Positions 25,522-36,440 are shown, counted from the stretch's first letter. The stretch: 64,000 nucleotides of DNA from Evansella vedderi (GCF_030813435.1 NZ_JAUSUG010000003.1:62001-126000); one strand, 5' to 3'. Made by a program: numbers and translations. The notes: generated by a model not told the origin, from the sequence alone.

Positions 25522-28173
25522 TTATTTTTTAAATATTTTGCGTTGTAGTTCGTCTAGTACTTGTATTGCTTCTATTGGTGTAATATGAAGCAAATTGAGA
25601 GATTTAAGTTTGTCTAGTACTTGCTTTTCTTTCGTTGTCAGCTTTTCTAGCTCTTTTTTATTAGGAGACAATTCTTCTCCAAATAGATTTAGCTGCATTT
25701 CTGTGATGGACGGTGCAACTTCCTCCCGGGCTTGTACAATCTCCTGATGAGCGGAGTCTATATTACGACTTGAATGATCTTCTCGATGAGTCCCCTGTTC
25801 AAAATAATGTAAAATCGTTTTTGCACGGGAAATGAGCTGTTGTGGCAGGTCTGCCAGCTCCGCTACATAGATCCCGTAGCTTCTGTCCGCTGCTCCGTCA
25901 ATAACCTTATGGAGAAAAACTACCTTACCATCCTCTTCCACAGCTGACACGTGCACATTCTTTAGTAAAGGTAATTGCTCCTCTAATGTGGTTAATTCGT
26001 GATAATGGGTAGAAAACAAGGTTTTCGCACCAATTTCATTATGAATATATTCCATGATAGATTGGGCTAATGCCATTCCATCATACGTAGAGGTACCCCT
26101 GCCGATTTCATCTAATAATATCAAACTATTTTTCGTTGCACGGGTTACGGCATTCTTTGTCTCTAGCATCTCCACCATAAAGGTACTCTGTCCTTGGGCA
26201 AGGTCATCGGCAGCGCCTATTCTCGTAAATATTTGATCAAAAATAGGAAGACTTGCCTCCGTTGCAGGAACAAAGGCTCCAATCTGTGCCATGATAGAAA
26301 TCAATGCCAGCTGGCGCATGTACGTGCTTTTACCTGCCATATTAGGACCAGTAATAAGAAGCATCCCACGTCCTTCATTTAATTGAATATCATTGGCTAC
26401 ATAATCTCCGGAGTCAATCATCTGCTCCACTACAGGGTGTCTTCCGTCCACAATGTTCACTTCACCGTTTTCTTTAATAACTGGTTTTACATAGTGATTT
26501 CGTTCGGCCACCTCTGCGAATCCTTGAAGAACATCGATAGTGCTGAGAACATTGGCTAGTTGCTGGAGGGGACGGATAAACGCCTTTACCTGCTCCCGAA
26601 TTTCCATGAATAACTCGTATTCAAGCTTCCCGCTTTTCTCTTCTGCTTCTAAGATTAGTGCTTCCTTTTCCTTCAGTTCTTCCGTAATATACCGTTCTGC
26701 ATTGGCTAGTGTCTGCTTTCTTTCATAACGACCTTCTGGAAGATTAGGGATATTTGCCTTTGTAACCTCTATATAATAGCCAAAAACCTTATTAAAGCCG
26801 ATTTTCAAGGATTTTATCCCCGTTTCTTGTCTCTCCTTCTGTTCAAGGGAGGCAATCCACGTTTTTCCGTTACGCATCGCATCTCTGTAATTGTCTAATT
26901 CAGGGTGATAACCGTCTTTAATTACATTACCATCTGTTATGGTTAATGGGGGATCTTCTTTTATACTTTTTTCCAGTAATTCTTTAAGCTCATGGCAGTC
27001 ATCCACACCCTCAATAAGTTTCAAGGCAAATTCGTTTCCTAATTCCTTTACCGTGTCAAAAATTCGTGGAACTTCCTGCAGGGATCTCTTCAACTGAAGC
27101 ATGTCTCTAGCATTCACATTACCGAAAGCTACTTTCCCTGAAAGGCGTTCCAAATCATATACTCCATTAAGCTGTTCCTTCAAGGCTTCCCTTTCAAAGA
27201 ATCTTTCCATTAAAGTCTCCACTAGCTGGTGACGGTTCTCAATCATCGTTTTTGAAATAAGAGGACGCTCAATCCATTGTTTTAACAGTCTCCCACCCAT
27301 GGCAGTTTCCGTTTCATCCAAAACCCAAAGCAAGGACCCTTGTTTTTTCTTCTCTCGTAGGGTTTCTATTAATTCAAGGTTTCTACGGGAATGTACATCA
27401 ATCCCCATATAATCATTGGGTAAATAATAGAATGCCCGTTGGATGTGATCTAAGCTCCTCTTCGTCGTCCTAAATAAATATTGAATTAATTGAAGACAGG
27501 TGTTCTTAAGCTCCTTATCCTTAATCTCCTCTATTAAATTATTTACTAGGCCATCGTTAGCCAATTCATCCTCAAAGGAAAGGGCTGCTCCTAATCTTTC
27601 CTTCAGCATAGCCTGTCCTTCATTGGGAAAGGAAGAAGAGACAACTACTTCCTTTGGCCGGAAGCGGGCTACTTCGTGGATAAGATCCTCCAGTCCACCG
27701 GAAATATTCGTAACTAGAAATTCTCCCGTTGTCATTTCCACTGCAGCTAACCCAAATTTATCTTCTGTAAAAGGGGTAATAGATAATAGATAGTTATTAT
27801 CCTTTTCCTCAATAATATTTCCTTCCATCACCGTTCCAGGTGTAATTACCTGAACTACTTCCCTGCGGACAACTCCCTTCGCTTGCTGAGGATCCTCCGT
27901 TTGTTCACAAATAGCTACTTTATAGCCTTTCTTTATCAATTGAGATATGTACTGTTCCGCAGAGTGGTGGGGAACACCACACATAGGGATACGTTCACTT
28001 TCTTCTCCCTTTCCTCTGCTCGTTAATGTAATCTCTAATTCTTTCGCTGCTTTCTTCGCATCTTCAAAAAATAACTCGTAAAAATCTCCTAAGCGAAAAA
28101 ATAAAAAGGCATCCTCATACTGTGCCTTAATCTTTAAATATTGCTCCATCATTGGCGTTTGTTTTGCTGCCAT
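25522..28173 (-). CDS. mutS: DNA mismatch recognition protein MutS
   Basis: An 883-residue MutS. The mismatch-reading loop [11 protein letters not shown] is at about residue 37, and the C-terminal ATPase has [13 protein letters not shown], the Walker [16 protein letters not shown] and the STHYHELT motif. It binds mispairs and recruits MutL. The start at [11 protein letters not shown] (28173) has GGAGG at the right distance; the open frame extends 34 codons further up without an RBS. Slightly longer than B. subtilis MutS (858). Upstream is an amidoligase-like gene, not cotE as in B. subtilis. Confidence 0.96.
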   Translation of the reverse strand: MAAKQTPMMEQYLKIKAQYEDAFLFFRLGDFYELFFEDAKKAAKELEITLTSRGKGEESERIPMCGVPHHSAEQYISQLIKKGYKVAICEQTEDPQQAKGVVRREVVQVITPGTVMEGNIIEEKDNNYLLSITPFTEDKFGLAAVEMTTGEFLVTNISGGLEDLIHEVARFRPKEVVVSSSFPNEGQAMLKERLGAALSFEDELANDGLVNNLIEEIKDKELKNTCLQLIQYLFRTTKRSLDHIQRAFYYLPNDYMGIDVHSRRNLELIETLREKKKQGSLLWVLDETETAMGGRLLKQWIERPLISKTMIENRHQLVETLMERFFEREALKEQLNGVYDLERLSGKVAFGNVNARDMLQLKRSLQEVPRIFDTVKELGNEFALKLIEGVDDCHELKELLEKSIKEDPPLTITDGNVIKDGYHPELDNYRDAMRNGKTWIASLEQKERQETGIKSLKIGFNKVFGYYIEVTKANIPNLPEGRYERKQTLANAERYITEELKEKEALILEAEEKSGKLEYELFMEIREQVKAFIRPLQQLANVLSTIDVLQGFAEVAERNHYVKPVIKENGEVNIVDGRHPVVEQMIDSGDYVANDIQLNEGRGMLLITGPNMAGKSTYMRQLALISIMAQIGAFVPATEASLPIFDQIFTRIGAADDLAQGQSTFMVEMLETKNAVTRATKNSLILLDEIGRGTSTYDGMALAQSIMEYIHNEIGAKTLFSTHYHELTTLEEQLPLLKNVHVSAVEEDGKVVFLHKVIDGAADRSYGIYVAELADLPQQLISRAKTILHYFEQGTHREDHSSRNIDSAHQEIVQAREEVAPSITEMQLNLFGEELSPNKKELEKLTTKEKQVLDKLKSLNLLHITPIEAIQVLDELQRKIFKK

Positions 28174-28235
28174 GGTAATCCTCCAAATACTAACTTTTAG
28201 TCTACAAAATATTATAACATACGACAGCATATCTG

Positions 28236-29303
28236 CTAATCTATTGTATAAGGAATATCCAGCCAACGGAGCCAATTTTTCATGACTTCTTTCTCTTTAT
28301 GGGTCAAAAATTCTTGAATTCCAGAAAATATTTTGATTACTTCCCTTTGTAACACTTTCTTTTCTTCACTGTAATAGGCTCTTATAGCTTCTGGAGGAAT
28401 GGTGACGAACGGAATTTTCTCGTTTAAAAAAACTATTTCCAACCATCGAAAAAAGGTCTCCCCATCGTCTATAAATTTATACCAGGTTGGTAATGTGCGG
28501 TACTCGAACCCATTAAAGGAATTGATACGTACGGCTCCCAAGCGTCCGAAGCTTTGTCTACGAGAGGGATTAGTGTGTTCATATTTGCAGCTAAAGGGCA
28601 GTGCTATTAAAGCATCCAATAATGCTACTTTTCGATAACTTGGACGTTCATTGGAAATATGAATGTGTCCCCCAAGGAGAAATCTTCCTTTAGGATTTTC
28701 TTCTGCAACAATATTTAACTGATTCTTTACGGCGCGATTTTCTAAAGCCTTTTTTAAACGTAGGAATTCTCTCTGTAACTTTAATCCCGTCTCTTGTGGC
28801 CTCGCCCTTAATTCAATGATCGGTTGGAAAAACTTATTCCCTTTCCTCAAAAGTGCACGATCTACTCCAATCTGCTCCTGGGATACATCGGACACTGGAA
28901 TTGCCACAAAGGAGCCATTTATCCGCTTCCTAGCCATCACCTCTAAATCTGCACCTAATAGTTTTTGAGTATTCTTATAGGGATTGTTATCTCCAATATA
29001 CGGAGAAGGAGTCGAACTGTGATGAACAGAAATAACGGATATTTCTTTCCCTCGCCGCTGTATATGGGAAGTGAAGGCAGGAATATTCAAGTAATAAGCA
29101 GACATCATAGCTAAATCTAACAACTCTTGTCCTAAATAAAAACGATTAATCTCCTTTCTCCTTATCATAGAAAAGGATTGTTCACCAGGAAGTTGTACTT
29201 GTATCCGTTGTGGGAAAAATTCTTCTCCGTGAACAATTAGCTGAAAGGCATTGTTATTTTCATTAGTGACTTTTATATTATGTACGCTTAAAATTTCTTC
29301 CAT
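28236..29303 (-). CDS. Putative amidoligase (COOH-NH2 ligase family)
   Basis: A 355-residue protein with the hallmarks of the phage-type COOH-NH2 ligase family (PF14395, a GCS/ATP-grasp-like fold): [10 protein letters not shown] (E121), GVDRALL (D148), IIELRARP (E164) and LGGHIHIS (H213, H215), which would line the metal-ATP site. Such enzymes are predicted to form amide bonds between carboxylates and amines. It lies between cotE and mutS, on the same strand, where B. subtilis has nothing. The position suggests a coat or spore-wall link, but this is inference. GGAGGGGAATG precedes the ATG. Confidence 0.7.
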   Translation of the reverse strand: MEEILSVHNIKVTNENNNAFQLIVHGEEFFPQRIQVQLPGEQSFSMIRRKEINRFYLGQELLDLAMMSAYYLNIPAFTSHIQRRGKEISVISVHHSSTPSPYIGDNNPYKNTQKLLGADLEVMARKRINGSFVAIPVSDVSQEQIGVDRALLRKGNKFFQPIIELRARPQETGLKLQREFLRLKKALENRAVKNQLNIVAEENPKGRFLLGGHIHISNERPSYRKVALLDALIALPFSCKYEHTNPSRRQSFGRLGAVRINSFNGFEYRTLPTWYKFIDDGETFFRWLEIVFLNEKIPFVTIPPEAIRAYYSEEKKVLQREVIKIFSGIQEFLTHKEKEVMKNWLRWLDIPYTID

Positions 29304-29445
29304 ATCATTCCCCTCCTTTTTATGCCTTCATTAACCCTTACTATTAAAAGGGTTCTATTTCTATATAAATGCTGTATTCTAAAGATTTTCTCCTGCGATT
29401 ACTCGTCGTATAAAGACCACTATTGTTTTTCTTTATATATAAAGA

Positions 29446-29608
29446 GGCTTGGATAAGCTACAGGCGGACGCTTTCCGCGGGCAACACTTCAGCCTCCTCG
29501 GGAAAAACGCCCTGCGGTGTCTTCAGCCGTTGCTTTTCCCGCTGGAGTCGCCGCCTTCCGCTTCTCGAAGCTTTTCAAAAATAGAAAAAGAGTTTACGAA
29601 AACGGCCT
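29446..29608. repeat. Repeat family A, typical copy upstream of the amidoligase
   Basis: GGCTTGGATAAGCTACAGGC through GACGCTTTCCGCGGGCAACA, CAGCCTCCTCGGGAAAAACG, TTGCTTTTCCCGCTGGAGTC and CCGCCTTCCGCTTCTCGAAG. Internal arms CTTTTCCCG/CGGGAAAA could form a long hairpin. A short motif CTGCGATTACTCGT at 29393-29406 precedes it. Confidence 0.8.
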
Positions 29609-29620
29609 AATAAAAAGAAA

Positions 29621-29649
29621 TAAGGAAGAAGAGACAAATCTTCTTCCTA
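29621..29649 (-). terminator. Terminator after cotE
   Basis: TAAGGAAGAAGA pairs with TCTTCTTCCTA, followed on the minus strand by TTTCTTTTT. Confidence 0.8.
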
Positions 29650-29654
29650 ATGCA

Positions 29655-30227
29655 TTATTCTTCTAAATCACCCATGAGGAAGTTTGGATCTAAGTCTTCA
29701 AAGTCTTCATCTGCCACATCATAGTCCCAAACTTTGTCGTCCCAGTCGTCACTTACACCATCTGGATTCACGTAAACGCAAACCTTCGTTTCACCGATTA
29801 CTTCCACTAGGAATTCTCTTTCCACTTGTACGTTTACGTCTGTTCCATTGGAGGCGATTGTTGCTTCTAACGTATTAGGCTGCTGCACCGCTCTTGCTAC
29901 TACCTCTAATTGATCTGACAGGACGTTTTTATCCTGCATGGCTAAAGGTACCACATCTGTATACGTAACCGTTTCAGTGGCTACGTCTGTCTTCGTATTA
30001 TTGCTGTAGGAATACCAGATATTAATATCGTACTTCCCACGTACTTCGATAGCATCACCTTTTTTTGCTGCCTCATATTTGTGATTAATAATCCAACATC
30101 CTAAAATACTAGTAGGTTGGTTTGCAGGTGCTATTGCGTGACTTGCCTGCGAAAACTTTCTTCCCTTTCCACACACGGCTTTCGTAATAATCTCTCTGTA
30201 ATTAAGCTCTCTGTCTGCTGGTGACAT
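29655..30227 (-). CDS. cotE: Outer spore coat morphogenetic protein CotE
   Basis: A 190-residue protein matching CotE (181 in B. subtilis): YREIITKAVCGKGRKFSQ near the N-terminus, GCWIINHKYEA, a central domain with NIWYSYSNNTKTDVA, and a strongly acidic C-terminal tail (DDWDDKVWDYDVADEDFEDLDPN). CotE assembles in the mother cell around the forespore and recruits outer-coat proteins. GGAGGG precedes the ATG. A sigma-E-like promoter candidate lies about 70 bases upstream. Confidence 0.95.
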   Translation of the reverse strand: MSPADRELNYREIITKAVCGKGRKFSQASHAIAPANQPTSILGCWIINHKYEAAKKGDAIEVRGKYDINIWYSYSNNTKTDVATETVTYTDVVPLAMQDKNVLSDQLEVVARAVQQPNTLEATIASNGTDVNVQVEREFLVEVIGETKVCVYVNPDGVSDDWDDKVWDYDVADEDFEDLDPNFLMGDLEE

Positions 30228-30299
30228 GCTTTTCCCTCCTCAAACAATTGATTGCGCGCAGCAAACGAAATTCCTAGGAATCAAGACGGTTTCACTTGC

Positions 30300-30328
30300 A
30301 TGATATGCAAGACAAATGACCAATGTGA
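30300..30328 (-). promoter_or_regulatory. Possible sigma-E promoter of cotE with a palindrome
   Basis: On the minus strand TCACATT (-35), 14-base spacer, CATATCAT (-10) partly fit sigma-E. The -10 lies within a 17-base palindrome CTTGCATGATATGCAAG (30295-30311). The rest of 30228-30644 shows no gene. Confidence 0.35.
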
Positions 30329-30579
30329 TAATTAAATTATCTGCCTACTGCAACCTATGAAGCTTTCTTCTAAATGGTTCCTTTTTCATTGGTCCTTTCT
30401 TACCGAAGGGCATGAATCCAGGCTGCTAGTGCACATCACTTCATAGAAATGTCTATTATTCTAATAGTTCAATTATGTATATGTAACAATAATGAAGTTC
30501 ATGATTGAGAAGTGATAAATAATTATTTTTTATATTAAAAACTCCTATCTAAACTACTCTAAAAGCTTTTTGTCATTTC

Positions 30580-30622
30580 TAAAAATAAAAAAGATGCCAT
30601 AAGGTAGAAACCTTATAGCATC
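30580..30622 (-). terminator. Terminator after ricA
   Basis: GATGCCATAAGGT (30593-30605) and ACCTTATAGCATC (30610-30622) pair with one mismatch around AGAA, followed on the minus strand by a T-rich tract. Confidence 0.85.
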
Positions 30623-30644
30623 CATTGTATTAATGTTCACAGTA

Positions 30645-31076
30645 TTAATGTTCACATCCGTGGGCATCGAAAGGACTCTTCGTCGTTGTACCTTTTAATA
30701 CATCTCCACCAGTGGACTTAATAATTTCATTTGTTACATTATTAGATATGGTAGTGCTGACTAATTGAAGAAGATGATTAACATCCGTTTGTGACTGCTT
30801 AAATTCTTTTACTAAAGGAATTTCATCTAGCTCATCTTGCAAGGAATCAATTTTCTCTTCCACTGCTTTTAGTGCTTCCTGCTTTTGATAATGCTGAAGG
30901 TTAACTGCTTCCTTCTGTAGGGATTTAATTTGTGCAATAATTTCTTGTACTCGTAAATTTTCATTGATTTGCAGTTCTGCACGCTTGAAGAAATCTACTT
31001 CTTCCGTTTCGGCGATCATTTTTGCAAGTTCCTTTGCATGATCTACAATTTGTTGCTTTGTGTATTGCTTTGACAT
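30645..31076 (-). CDS. ricA: RicA (YmcA), RNase Y specificity factor
   Basis: A helical protein of 143 residues with the YlbF/YmcA fold (YTKQQIVDHAKELAKMIAETEEVDFFKRAE...). RicA with RicF and RicT forms a complex that steers RNase Y and promotes competence, biofilm and sporulation; the complex holds iron-sulfur clusters, and the C-terminal Cys in DAHGCEH fits the conserved ligand. Start at 31076 chosen for AGGTGA seven bases before. It follows miaB with a three-base gap. RNase Y itself is encoded at 40.9-42.4 kb. Confidence 0.92.
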   Translation of the reverse strand: MSKQYTKQQIVDHAKELAKMIAETEEVDFFKRAELQINENLRVQEIIAQIKSLQKEAVNLQHYQKQEALKAVEEKIDSLQDELDEIPLVKEFKQSQTDVNHLLQLVSTTISNNVTNEIIKSTGGDVLKGTTTKSPFDAHGCEH

Positions 31077-31078
31077 TG

Positions 31079-32623
31079 TTATTTCACCTCGGCAGTTTCT
31101 ACTACATGACCATTTAGTGACCATGATTTTGCTTCTGTAATTTTTACATGAACAATTTGACCAATGCTTGATTTCGGTGCTTCAAAGTTTACGAGACGGT
31201 TCGTTCTGGTTCGACCAGCTAATACGTTTGGGTTCTTTTTACTTTCTCCCTCAACCAATACCTCAACAATACGCCCTTCGTATGCTTTATTTTTCTTTGC
31301 TGAAATTTCATTTACTACAGCATTTAATCGTTGTAAACGATCTTTTTTCACTTCTAGAGGAACATTATCCCGCATTTTCGCAGCTGGAGTTCCTTCACGA
31401 GGAGAGTAAACATACGTATAGGCACTGTCGTATTCCATTTCCTTCACTAAGGATAGTGTATCTTGGAATTGCTCCTCTGTTTCATTAGGGAATCCTACGA
31501 TAATATCCGTTGTAAATGACGCATGTGGAATTGCTTTTTTAATTTTATTAGCTAATGTTACATACTCTTCACGGGTGTATTTTCTTGCCATTAACTTTAA
31601 TACATCGCTATTACCACTTTGTACTGGGAGGTGGATATGTTCTACAAGGTTTCCACCTTTGGCTAACACTTCAATTAAATGATCGTCAAAATCCTTTGGA
31701 TGACTAGTGGTGAAACGAACTCTAGGTATATCTATTTTACGAATTTCATCCATTAGATCACCAAGTCCGTAGTTCATATCCGCTAAATCTTTACCATAAG
31801 CATTTACGTTTTGACCAAGTAGCGTTATTTCCTTGTAGCCATTTCGAGCAAGGTGACGTACCTCTTCAATGATATCCTCAGGACGACGGCTTCTTTCCTT
31901 ACCACGAGTATAAGGAACGATACAGTACGTACAGAACTTATCACAGCCGTACATAATGTTTACCCAACCTTGAATTTGGCCTTTGCGGGCACGTGGCATG
32001 TTCTCAATGATGTCCCCCTCTTTAGACCAAACCTCAACAACCATCTCTTTATTAAAGATAGCATTCTTTAATAGAGTAGGTAAACGGTGAATATTGTGCG
32101 TACCGAAAATAAGGTCAACTTGCTGGTGTTTCTGAAGGATTTTATTTACTACTGATTCCTCTTGTGACATACAGCCGCAAACGCCAACAATAAGCTCCGG
32201 TCTTTCACGCTTCAACGGTTTTAAGTTACCAATCTCACCGAAAACTTTATTTTCCGCATTTTCACGAATGGCACATGTGTTTAATAGAATTACATCTGCA
32301 TCCTCTGTTTCCGTAGTGGATTCGAAGCCCATATTTAATAGGATTCCAGCCATGTTTTCAGAGTCATGCTCGTTCATTTGACAGCCATAGGTGCGAATAA
32401 GGAATTTCTTCCCTTTTCCAATCTCTCTCATATCTTCTGGAATCTCGAAATCATAGTGGATTTCAACATTCTCTTTCCCACGCTTTTTTGCTTGTTTTAA
32501 ATCTGGTGGAATATACGTTGTTTGGAAATATTGAGAGAAGTCTTTACCCTGGTCGGATTTTTTGTCCGCAGAATAAGTTCCCTCCGCTGCTTGTGTTTGC
32601 TGTTTACGTTGTTGTTCGTTCAT
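31079..32623 (-). CDS. miaB: tRNA i6A37 methylthiotransferase MiaB
   Basis: A 514-residue radical-SAM methylthiotransferase. The N-terminal MTTase domain has [10 protein letters not shown] and two further cysteines ([16 protein letters not shown]); the radical-SAM motif is [16 protein letters not shown]; a C-terminal TRAM domain spans about 445-505. It converts i6A37 into ms2i6A37. The start at 32623 (MNEQQRK) has GGAG about ten bases before; the frame extends upstream without support. Operon with ricA. Confidence 0.95.
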   Translation of the reverse strand: MNEQQRKQQTQAAEGTYSADKKSDQGKDFSQYFQTTYIPPDLKQAKKRGKENVEIHYDFEIPEDMREIGKGKKFLIRTYGCQMNEHDSENMAGILLNMGFESTTETEDADVILLNTCAIRENAENKVFGEIGNLKPLKRERPELIVGVCGCMSQEESVVNKILQKHQQVDLIFGTHNIHRLPTLLKNAIFNKEMVVEVWSKEGDIIENMPRARKGQIQGWVNIMYGCDKFCTYCIVPYTRGKERSRRPEDIIEEVRHLARNGYKEITLLGQNVNAYGKDLADMNYGLGDLMDEIRKIDIPRVRFTTSHPKDFDDHLIEVLAKGGNLVEHIHLPVQSGNSDVLKLMARKYTREEYVTLANKIKKAIPHASFTTDIIVGFPNETEEQFQDTLSLVKEMEYDSAYTYVYSPREGTPAAKMRDNVPLEVKKDRLQRLNAVVNEISAKKNKAYEGRIVEVLVEGESKKNPNVLAGRTRTNRLVNFEAPKSSIGQIVHVKITEAKSWSLNGHVVETAEVK

Positions 32624-32848
32624 TTCCAAGCTCCTTTCGTTTTCTAGCTTTTTATGAAAAATTTTGTATTTCAACGAATACAAAAAGTTTTATTATTACC
32701 TTAATTGGTAATGTGAAACTACCTTTGTATTGTTGACATACAACTTATCATTATAAACCCTTATGGGAAAACAAACAATATCATTTGAGATTTGACCAAT
32801 TTTTACAATAAATATGGTGTTTAAGGTAATAACAAATAAATTGTAAAA

Positions 32849-33086
32849 AAAGATGAGGCTGGGACAAAAGCGTTTTATCAATGAGAATTCCGAACGAAGC
32901 ATATAAATCGCTTCGGAAATATACTTCGCTTTCCGCGGGCGGCTGGTGAGCCCCCTCGTGCTTACGCACGTGTGGTCTCATCTTTGCCTTTGCTCCCGCA
33001 GGAGTCTACGTATATTTCCTCCGCTACAATAATACATTGTTCGTATTTTCATCTAAACACTTTAGTTATGTCCCAGCCTCATCTTT
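32849..33086. mobile_element. MITE-like 238-bp repeat with 21-bp inverted ends (family D)
   Basis: The left end AAAGATGAGGCTGGGACAAAA and the right end TTATGTCCCAGCCTCATCTTT are inverted repeats with one mismatch. The interior has CTTTCCGCGGGCGG, GAGCCCCCTCGTGC, GTGTGGTCTCA and CTCCCGCAGGAGTC, shared in outline with family B. There is no coding frame. GAGGCTGGGACATAA-type ends are common in Firmicutes genomes. It lies between miaB and the rhodanese gene; the rest of 32624-33109 looks empty. Confidence 0.75.
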
Positions 33087-33109
33087 CATTTTCTTTTGTG
33101 GTATAGGTA

Positions 33110-33499
33110 TTATTCTACCTCATATCCCTCTGCCTTCCAAGCTTTTGTACCGCCTTCAATGTACGCAACGTCTGTGAATCCCATTTGTTTTAGGAGGTAC
33201 GCTCCTAGGGTCGCTTGACCCCCAGCACCGCAAGTAACTAATACAGGTCTGTTGCGGTCCGCTAATTGAGGCTCCCTTAATTGTTCAGGTAATTCAAGGT
33301 CTGCACGAATTGGCAGCATCCCTAGGGAGATGTTTAAGCTGCTTGGGATTAATCCACATGCACCAGCATCTGCAGCATCCTGTACGTCAATGACTAATGT
33401 TTCTGGGTTGTTGTTAATTTTTTCCCGTGCTTCTGCTGTAGTAACTCCAGATACATGCTCTCTAGCTTCTGCTAGCATTTGTTTAAACGTTAATGCCAT
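33110..33499 (-). CDS. Single-domain rhodanese-like protein
   Basis: A protein of about 129 residues consisting of one rhodanese domain with the active-site loop TCGAGGQATL (catalytic Cys) and the end motif GGTKAWKAEGYEVE. Such proteins relay sulfane sulfur; the partner is unknown, though MiaB next door uses sulfur. The ATG at 33499 is favoured over the one at 33508, as AAAAGG is nine bases before the former and abuts the latter. No co-transcribed neighbour. Confidence 0.85.
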   Translation of the reverse strand: MALTFKQMLAEAREHVSGVTTAEAREKINNNPETLVIDVQDAADAGACGLIPSSLNISLGMLPIRADLELPEQLREPQLADRNRPVLVTCGAGGQATLGAYLLKQMGFTDVAYIEGGTKAWKAEGYEVE

Positions 33500-33741
33500 T
33501 TGAATCATCCTTTTCTTGTCATTTATAGTTGTGGTTTTGTCACAAATAAGTCACACTCTTTTTAATTCAACATACTTTTTAAACTTTCCTGCTTAAAAAG
33601 TTTAAAATTCCCGATAAACTAACTGTATTTTGTTTATAAACGGTTAGTTCGTTTATGAATATGTTTGGTACGGAGGTATGTAGTGCACGAAACAAGAGCT
33701 GAGCTTAGGGTTTGGTGCAGTGGATGGTGATTGAAAAGCAA

Positions 33742-33783
33742 AACAAAAAAGAACCAACTCATCAAAAAAGAATGAATTGGTTC
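33742..33783 (-). terminator. Terminator after kbl
   Basis: GAACCAA (33751-33757) pairs with TTGGTTC (33777-33783) with partial pairing inside; on the minus strand it is followed by TTTTTTG. Confidence 0.75.
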
Positions 33784-33793
33784 ATAAACCCCA

Positions 33794-34969
33794 TTAAATT
33801 ATCCCTAACTCTTTTCCTGCCTTTTCAAAGGCATCTAGTGCCTCTTGTAGGAGCTCTTTCGTGTGGTCGGCAGTGACAATCGTTCGAACACGTGCAGCAC
33901 CTTTAGGAACGGTTGGGAAGGCAATTCCTTGGGCGAACACACCGTAGGATAGCAATTTATCAGAAAGAGCGTGTGCTTTTGCACCGTCACCTACCACAAC
34001 AGGTGTAATTGGTGTTTCACTAATTCCTGTTTCAAATCCTAACGCTTTCAATCCTTCTTTTAAGAACCTTGCGTTTTCCCACAGCTTCTCAATACGTTCC
34101 GGCTCATCCAGCAAAATATCAATCGCTTCTGAACAAGCTGCTGTTACTGCTGGTGGGTGAGAAGTACTAAATAGGAATGGACGTCCTTTATGGATCAAGT
34201 AGTCTCTAACTGCTTGGGTACTAGAGATATATCCACCAAGTACGCCAATGGCTTTACTCAACGTTCCCACTTGAATATGAACACGGCCATTTAGATCAAA
34301 GTGATCCACTGTTCCACGACCGTTACGACCTAAAACACCACTAGCGTGAGCATCGTCTACCATCACTAATGCATCGTATTTTTCACATAACTCTACGATC
34401 TCAGGAAGCGGAGCAATATTTCCGTCCATGGAGAAGACTCCGTCTGTAACGACAAGTCGCTTACGAAAGTCAGCAGATTCCTTTAATGCTGCTTCTAAGC
34501 TTTCCATGTCCACATGTTTATAGATTTTACGTGCTGCCTTGGTTAAACGAATTCCATCGATAATGGATGCATGATTTAACTCATCAGAAATCACCACGTC
34601 GTCCTTCGTTAATATGGAAGACAGAATGGCCTGGTTAGCTGTGAAACCAGATTGAAGTACTAGCGTTGCCTCTGTGTGCTTGAACTCAGCAAGCTTTCTC
34701 TCAAATTCTTCGTGCATGGAAAAAGTACCTGCAATGGTACGAACAGAGCCTGTACCAGCACCGTATTTTTCCACAGCTTTAATGGCTGCTTCTTTCATTC
34801 TTGGATGGTTTGTCAGCCCTAAGTAGTTATTAGAAGAAAGCTGGATCACTTCCTTGCCGTTAATCACTACTTTTGCAGCTTGATCAGACTCAAGAGGAAC
34901 GAGGGTACGAAATAAACCTTCCTCTTTCATTTCTTGCAATTCTTGTTCTAGATATTCAAATCCTTTCAA
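33794..34969 (-). CDS. kbl: 2-amino-3-ketobutyrate CoA ligase (glycine C-acetyltransferase)
   Basis: A 391-residue PLP enzyme of the alpha-oxoamine synthase family; it cleaves 2-amino-3-ketobutyrate with CoA into glycine and acetyl-CoA, the second step of threonine breakdown. Seen are [12 protein letters not shown], the PLP aspartate loop [13 protein letters not shown] and the Schiff-base lysine in [13 protein letters not shown]. It follows tdh by 29 bases in one operon, as in B. subtilis. Confidence 0.95.
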   Translation of the reverse strand: MKGFEYLEQELQEMKEEGLFRTLVPLESDQAAKVVINGKEVIQLSSNNYLGLTNHPRMKEAAIKAVEKYGAGTGSVRTIAGTFSMHEEFERKLAEFKHTEATLVLQSGFTANQAILSSILTKDDVVISDELNHASIIDGIRLTKAARKIYKHVDMESLEAALKESADFRKRLVVTDGVFSMDGNIAPLPEIVELCEKYDALVMVDDAHASGVLGRNGRGTVDHFDLNGRVHIQVGTLSKAIGVLGGYISSTQAVRDYLIHKGRPFLFSTSHPPAVTAACSEAIDILLDEPERIEKLWENARFLKEGLKALGFETGISETPITPVVVGDGAKAHALSDKLLSYGVFAQGIAFPTVPKGAARVRTIVTADHTKELLQEALDAFEKAGKELGII

Positions 34970-34998
34970 TCAAATAACCTCCCTCAATTTCTATGTTT

Positions 34999-36042
34999 TT
35001 AAGGATGTAAAACGACTTTTCCACATTTCCCTTGTAGCATTAGGTCGAACCCTTTTTCAAACTCTTCAAGAGGAAAATGATGAGTTATTATTGGCTTTAC
35101 GTCCACTTGACCGGAGCCCAATAACCCTGATACTTGCTGCCAAGTTTCATACATGCGGCGGCCTGTTATTCCTTGAACTGTAATTCCCTTAAATACTATA
35201 TCATTTGTTACATCAATCTCAACAGGCTTTACTGGTAAACTTAGGATAGATACTCTACCACCGTTTGTAACCATTTTAAAACCTTGGTTCATGGCCACTG
35301 GATGCCCACTCATTTCACAAACGACATCTACGCCATGGCCGTTTGTTAGTTTCTTAGCTACCTCAAGTGGATTCTCTTTACTTGCGTTTACAACGGTTGT
35401 TGCTCCCATTTTTTTAGCTAAGTCCAACCGGTATTCATTTAAATCAAAAGCAATGACTTGGGAAGCACCTGCCGCTTTAGCAATACCTACAGCCATAATT
35501 CCAATTGGACCACAACCGATAATTGCAACGGATTTTCCTGCCACATCTCCAGCTAAAACAGTATGGACACCGTTACCAAATGGTTCTTGAACACTAGCTA
35601 CATCAAATGGTAATTCCGGATCATTTTTCCACATGTTTTCGGCAGGGAGGGCGACATACTCTGCAAAACAACCGTCTCGGTCGACACCAATGATTTGGGT
35701 GTTTGCACAAATATGTGCTTGCCCTGTTAAACATTGTGGGCAGTGGCCACAAACAATATGAGTTTCTGCAGAAACATGATCCCCTACTTCTACATTGTTC
35801 ACATACTTCCCTTTTTTCACAACAATACCGGAAAATTCATGACCAAAAACATACGGTGGATTTACACGGCTTTGGGACCACTCATCCCAAGCATAAATAT
35901 GAACATCTGTTCCACAAATGGAAGTTGCCTTTACTTGAATGAGCACCTCTTGGTCTCCTATTTCAGGGATAGGAACCTCCTTTAGAGTTGCTCCAGGGGC
36001 ACGTTTATCCTTTACTATGGCTTTCATTGTTTTCTTTTCCAT
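34999..36042 (-). CDS. tdh: L-threonine 3-dehydrogenase
   Basis: A 347-residue zinc-dependent medium-chain dehydrogenase oxidising threonine to 2-amino-3-ketobutyrate with NAD+. Catalytic zinc ligands in SICGTDVHIY and GHEFSG; structural zinc cysteines in CGHCPQCLTGQAHIC; NAD-binding VAIIGCGPIGIMAVG. First gene of the tdh-kbl operon, behind a 400-base gap with a family A repeat. Confidence 0.96.
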   Translation of the reverse strand: MEKKTMKAIVKDKRAPGATLKEVPIPEIGDQEVLIQVKATSICGTDVHIYAWDEWSQSRVNPPYVFGHEFSGIVVKKGKYVNNVEVGDHVSAETHIVCGHCPQCLTGQAHICANTQIIGVDRDGCFAEYVALPAENMWKNDPELPFDVASVQEPFGNGVHTVLAGDVAGKSVAIIGCGPIGIMAVGIAKAAGASQVIAFDLNEYRLDLAKKMGATTVVNASKENPLEVAKKLTNGHGVDVVCEMSGHPVAMNQGFKMVTNGGRVSILSLPVKPVEIDVTNDIVFKGITVQGITGRRMYETWQQVSGLLGSGQVDVKPIITHHFPLEEFEKGFDLMLQGKCGKVVLHP

Positions 36043-36120
36043 CTATAGATCCCACCCTTTGATGTGATAAATTATAAATTTATAAAGACTGTTTTCTAAA
36101 TGAATCTTGCTTTTAAATTA

Positions 36121-36276
36121 GGTTATCACTCGACTCCGTTACAGGCGGACGCTTTCCGCGGGCAACGCTTCAGCCTCCTCGGGAAAACCGCCCTGCGCTG
36201 TTTTTAGCTGTTGCTTTTCCCGCTGGAGTCGCCGCCTTACACTCCTTCGAGTTATTAAAAGAACAACAATCTATGT
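36121..36276. repeat. Repeat family A copy upstream of tdh
   Basis: TTACAGGCGGACGCTTTCCG and CGGGCAACGCTTCAGCCTCC through CCCGCTGGAGTCGCCGCC, almost identical to the 29.4-kb copy except that the ends read CACTCGACTCCG and CTCCTTCGAGTT in place of GCTTGGATAAGC and CTTCTCGAAGC. The remainder of 36043-36447 holds the korB terminator and no gene. Confidence 0.8.
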
Positions 36277-36410
36277 TAAAAGATACATTATATTATACAT
36301 TTACATTTTATCACGGGTATTTGTACACGTAAACAGTACTGTCCACCGGAGAAAAACATTTGATTCCCCTAGAAAATTTCTTAGAAAAAATTTTAATTTT
36401 TTCCAAATAA

Positions 36411-36440
36411 AATAAGGTGACTCCGTGGAGTCACCTTATT
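36411..36440 (-). terminator. Terminator after korB
   Basis: AATAAGGTGACTCC and GGAGTCACCTTATT, a 14-bp perfect stem with a two-base centre, flanked by A- and T-tracts. Confidence 0.88.

Noticed and set aside
32849-33086. Element D as a protein-coding insertion sequence
   Set aside because: At 238 bp it has no transposase frame; it can at most be a non-autonomous element.
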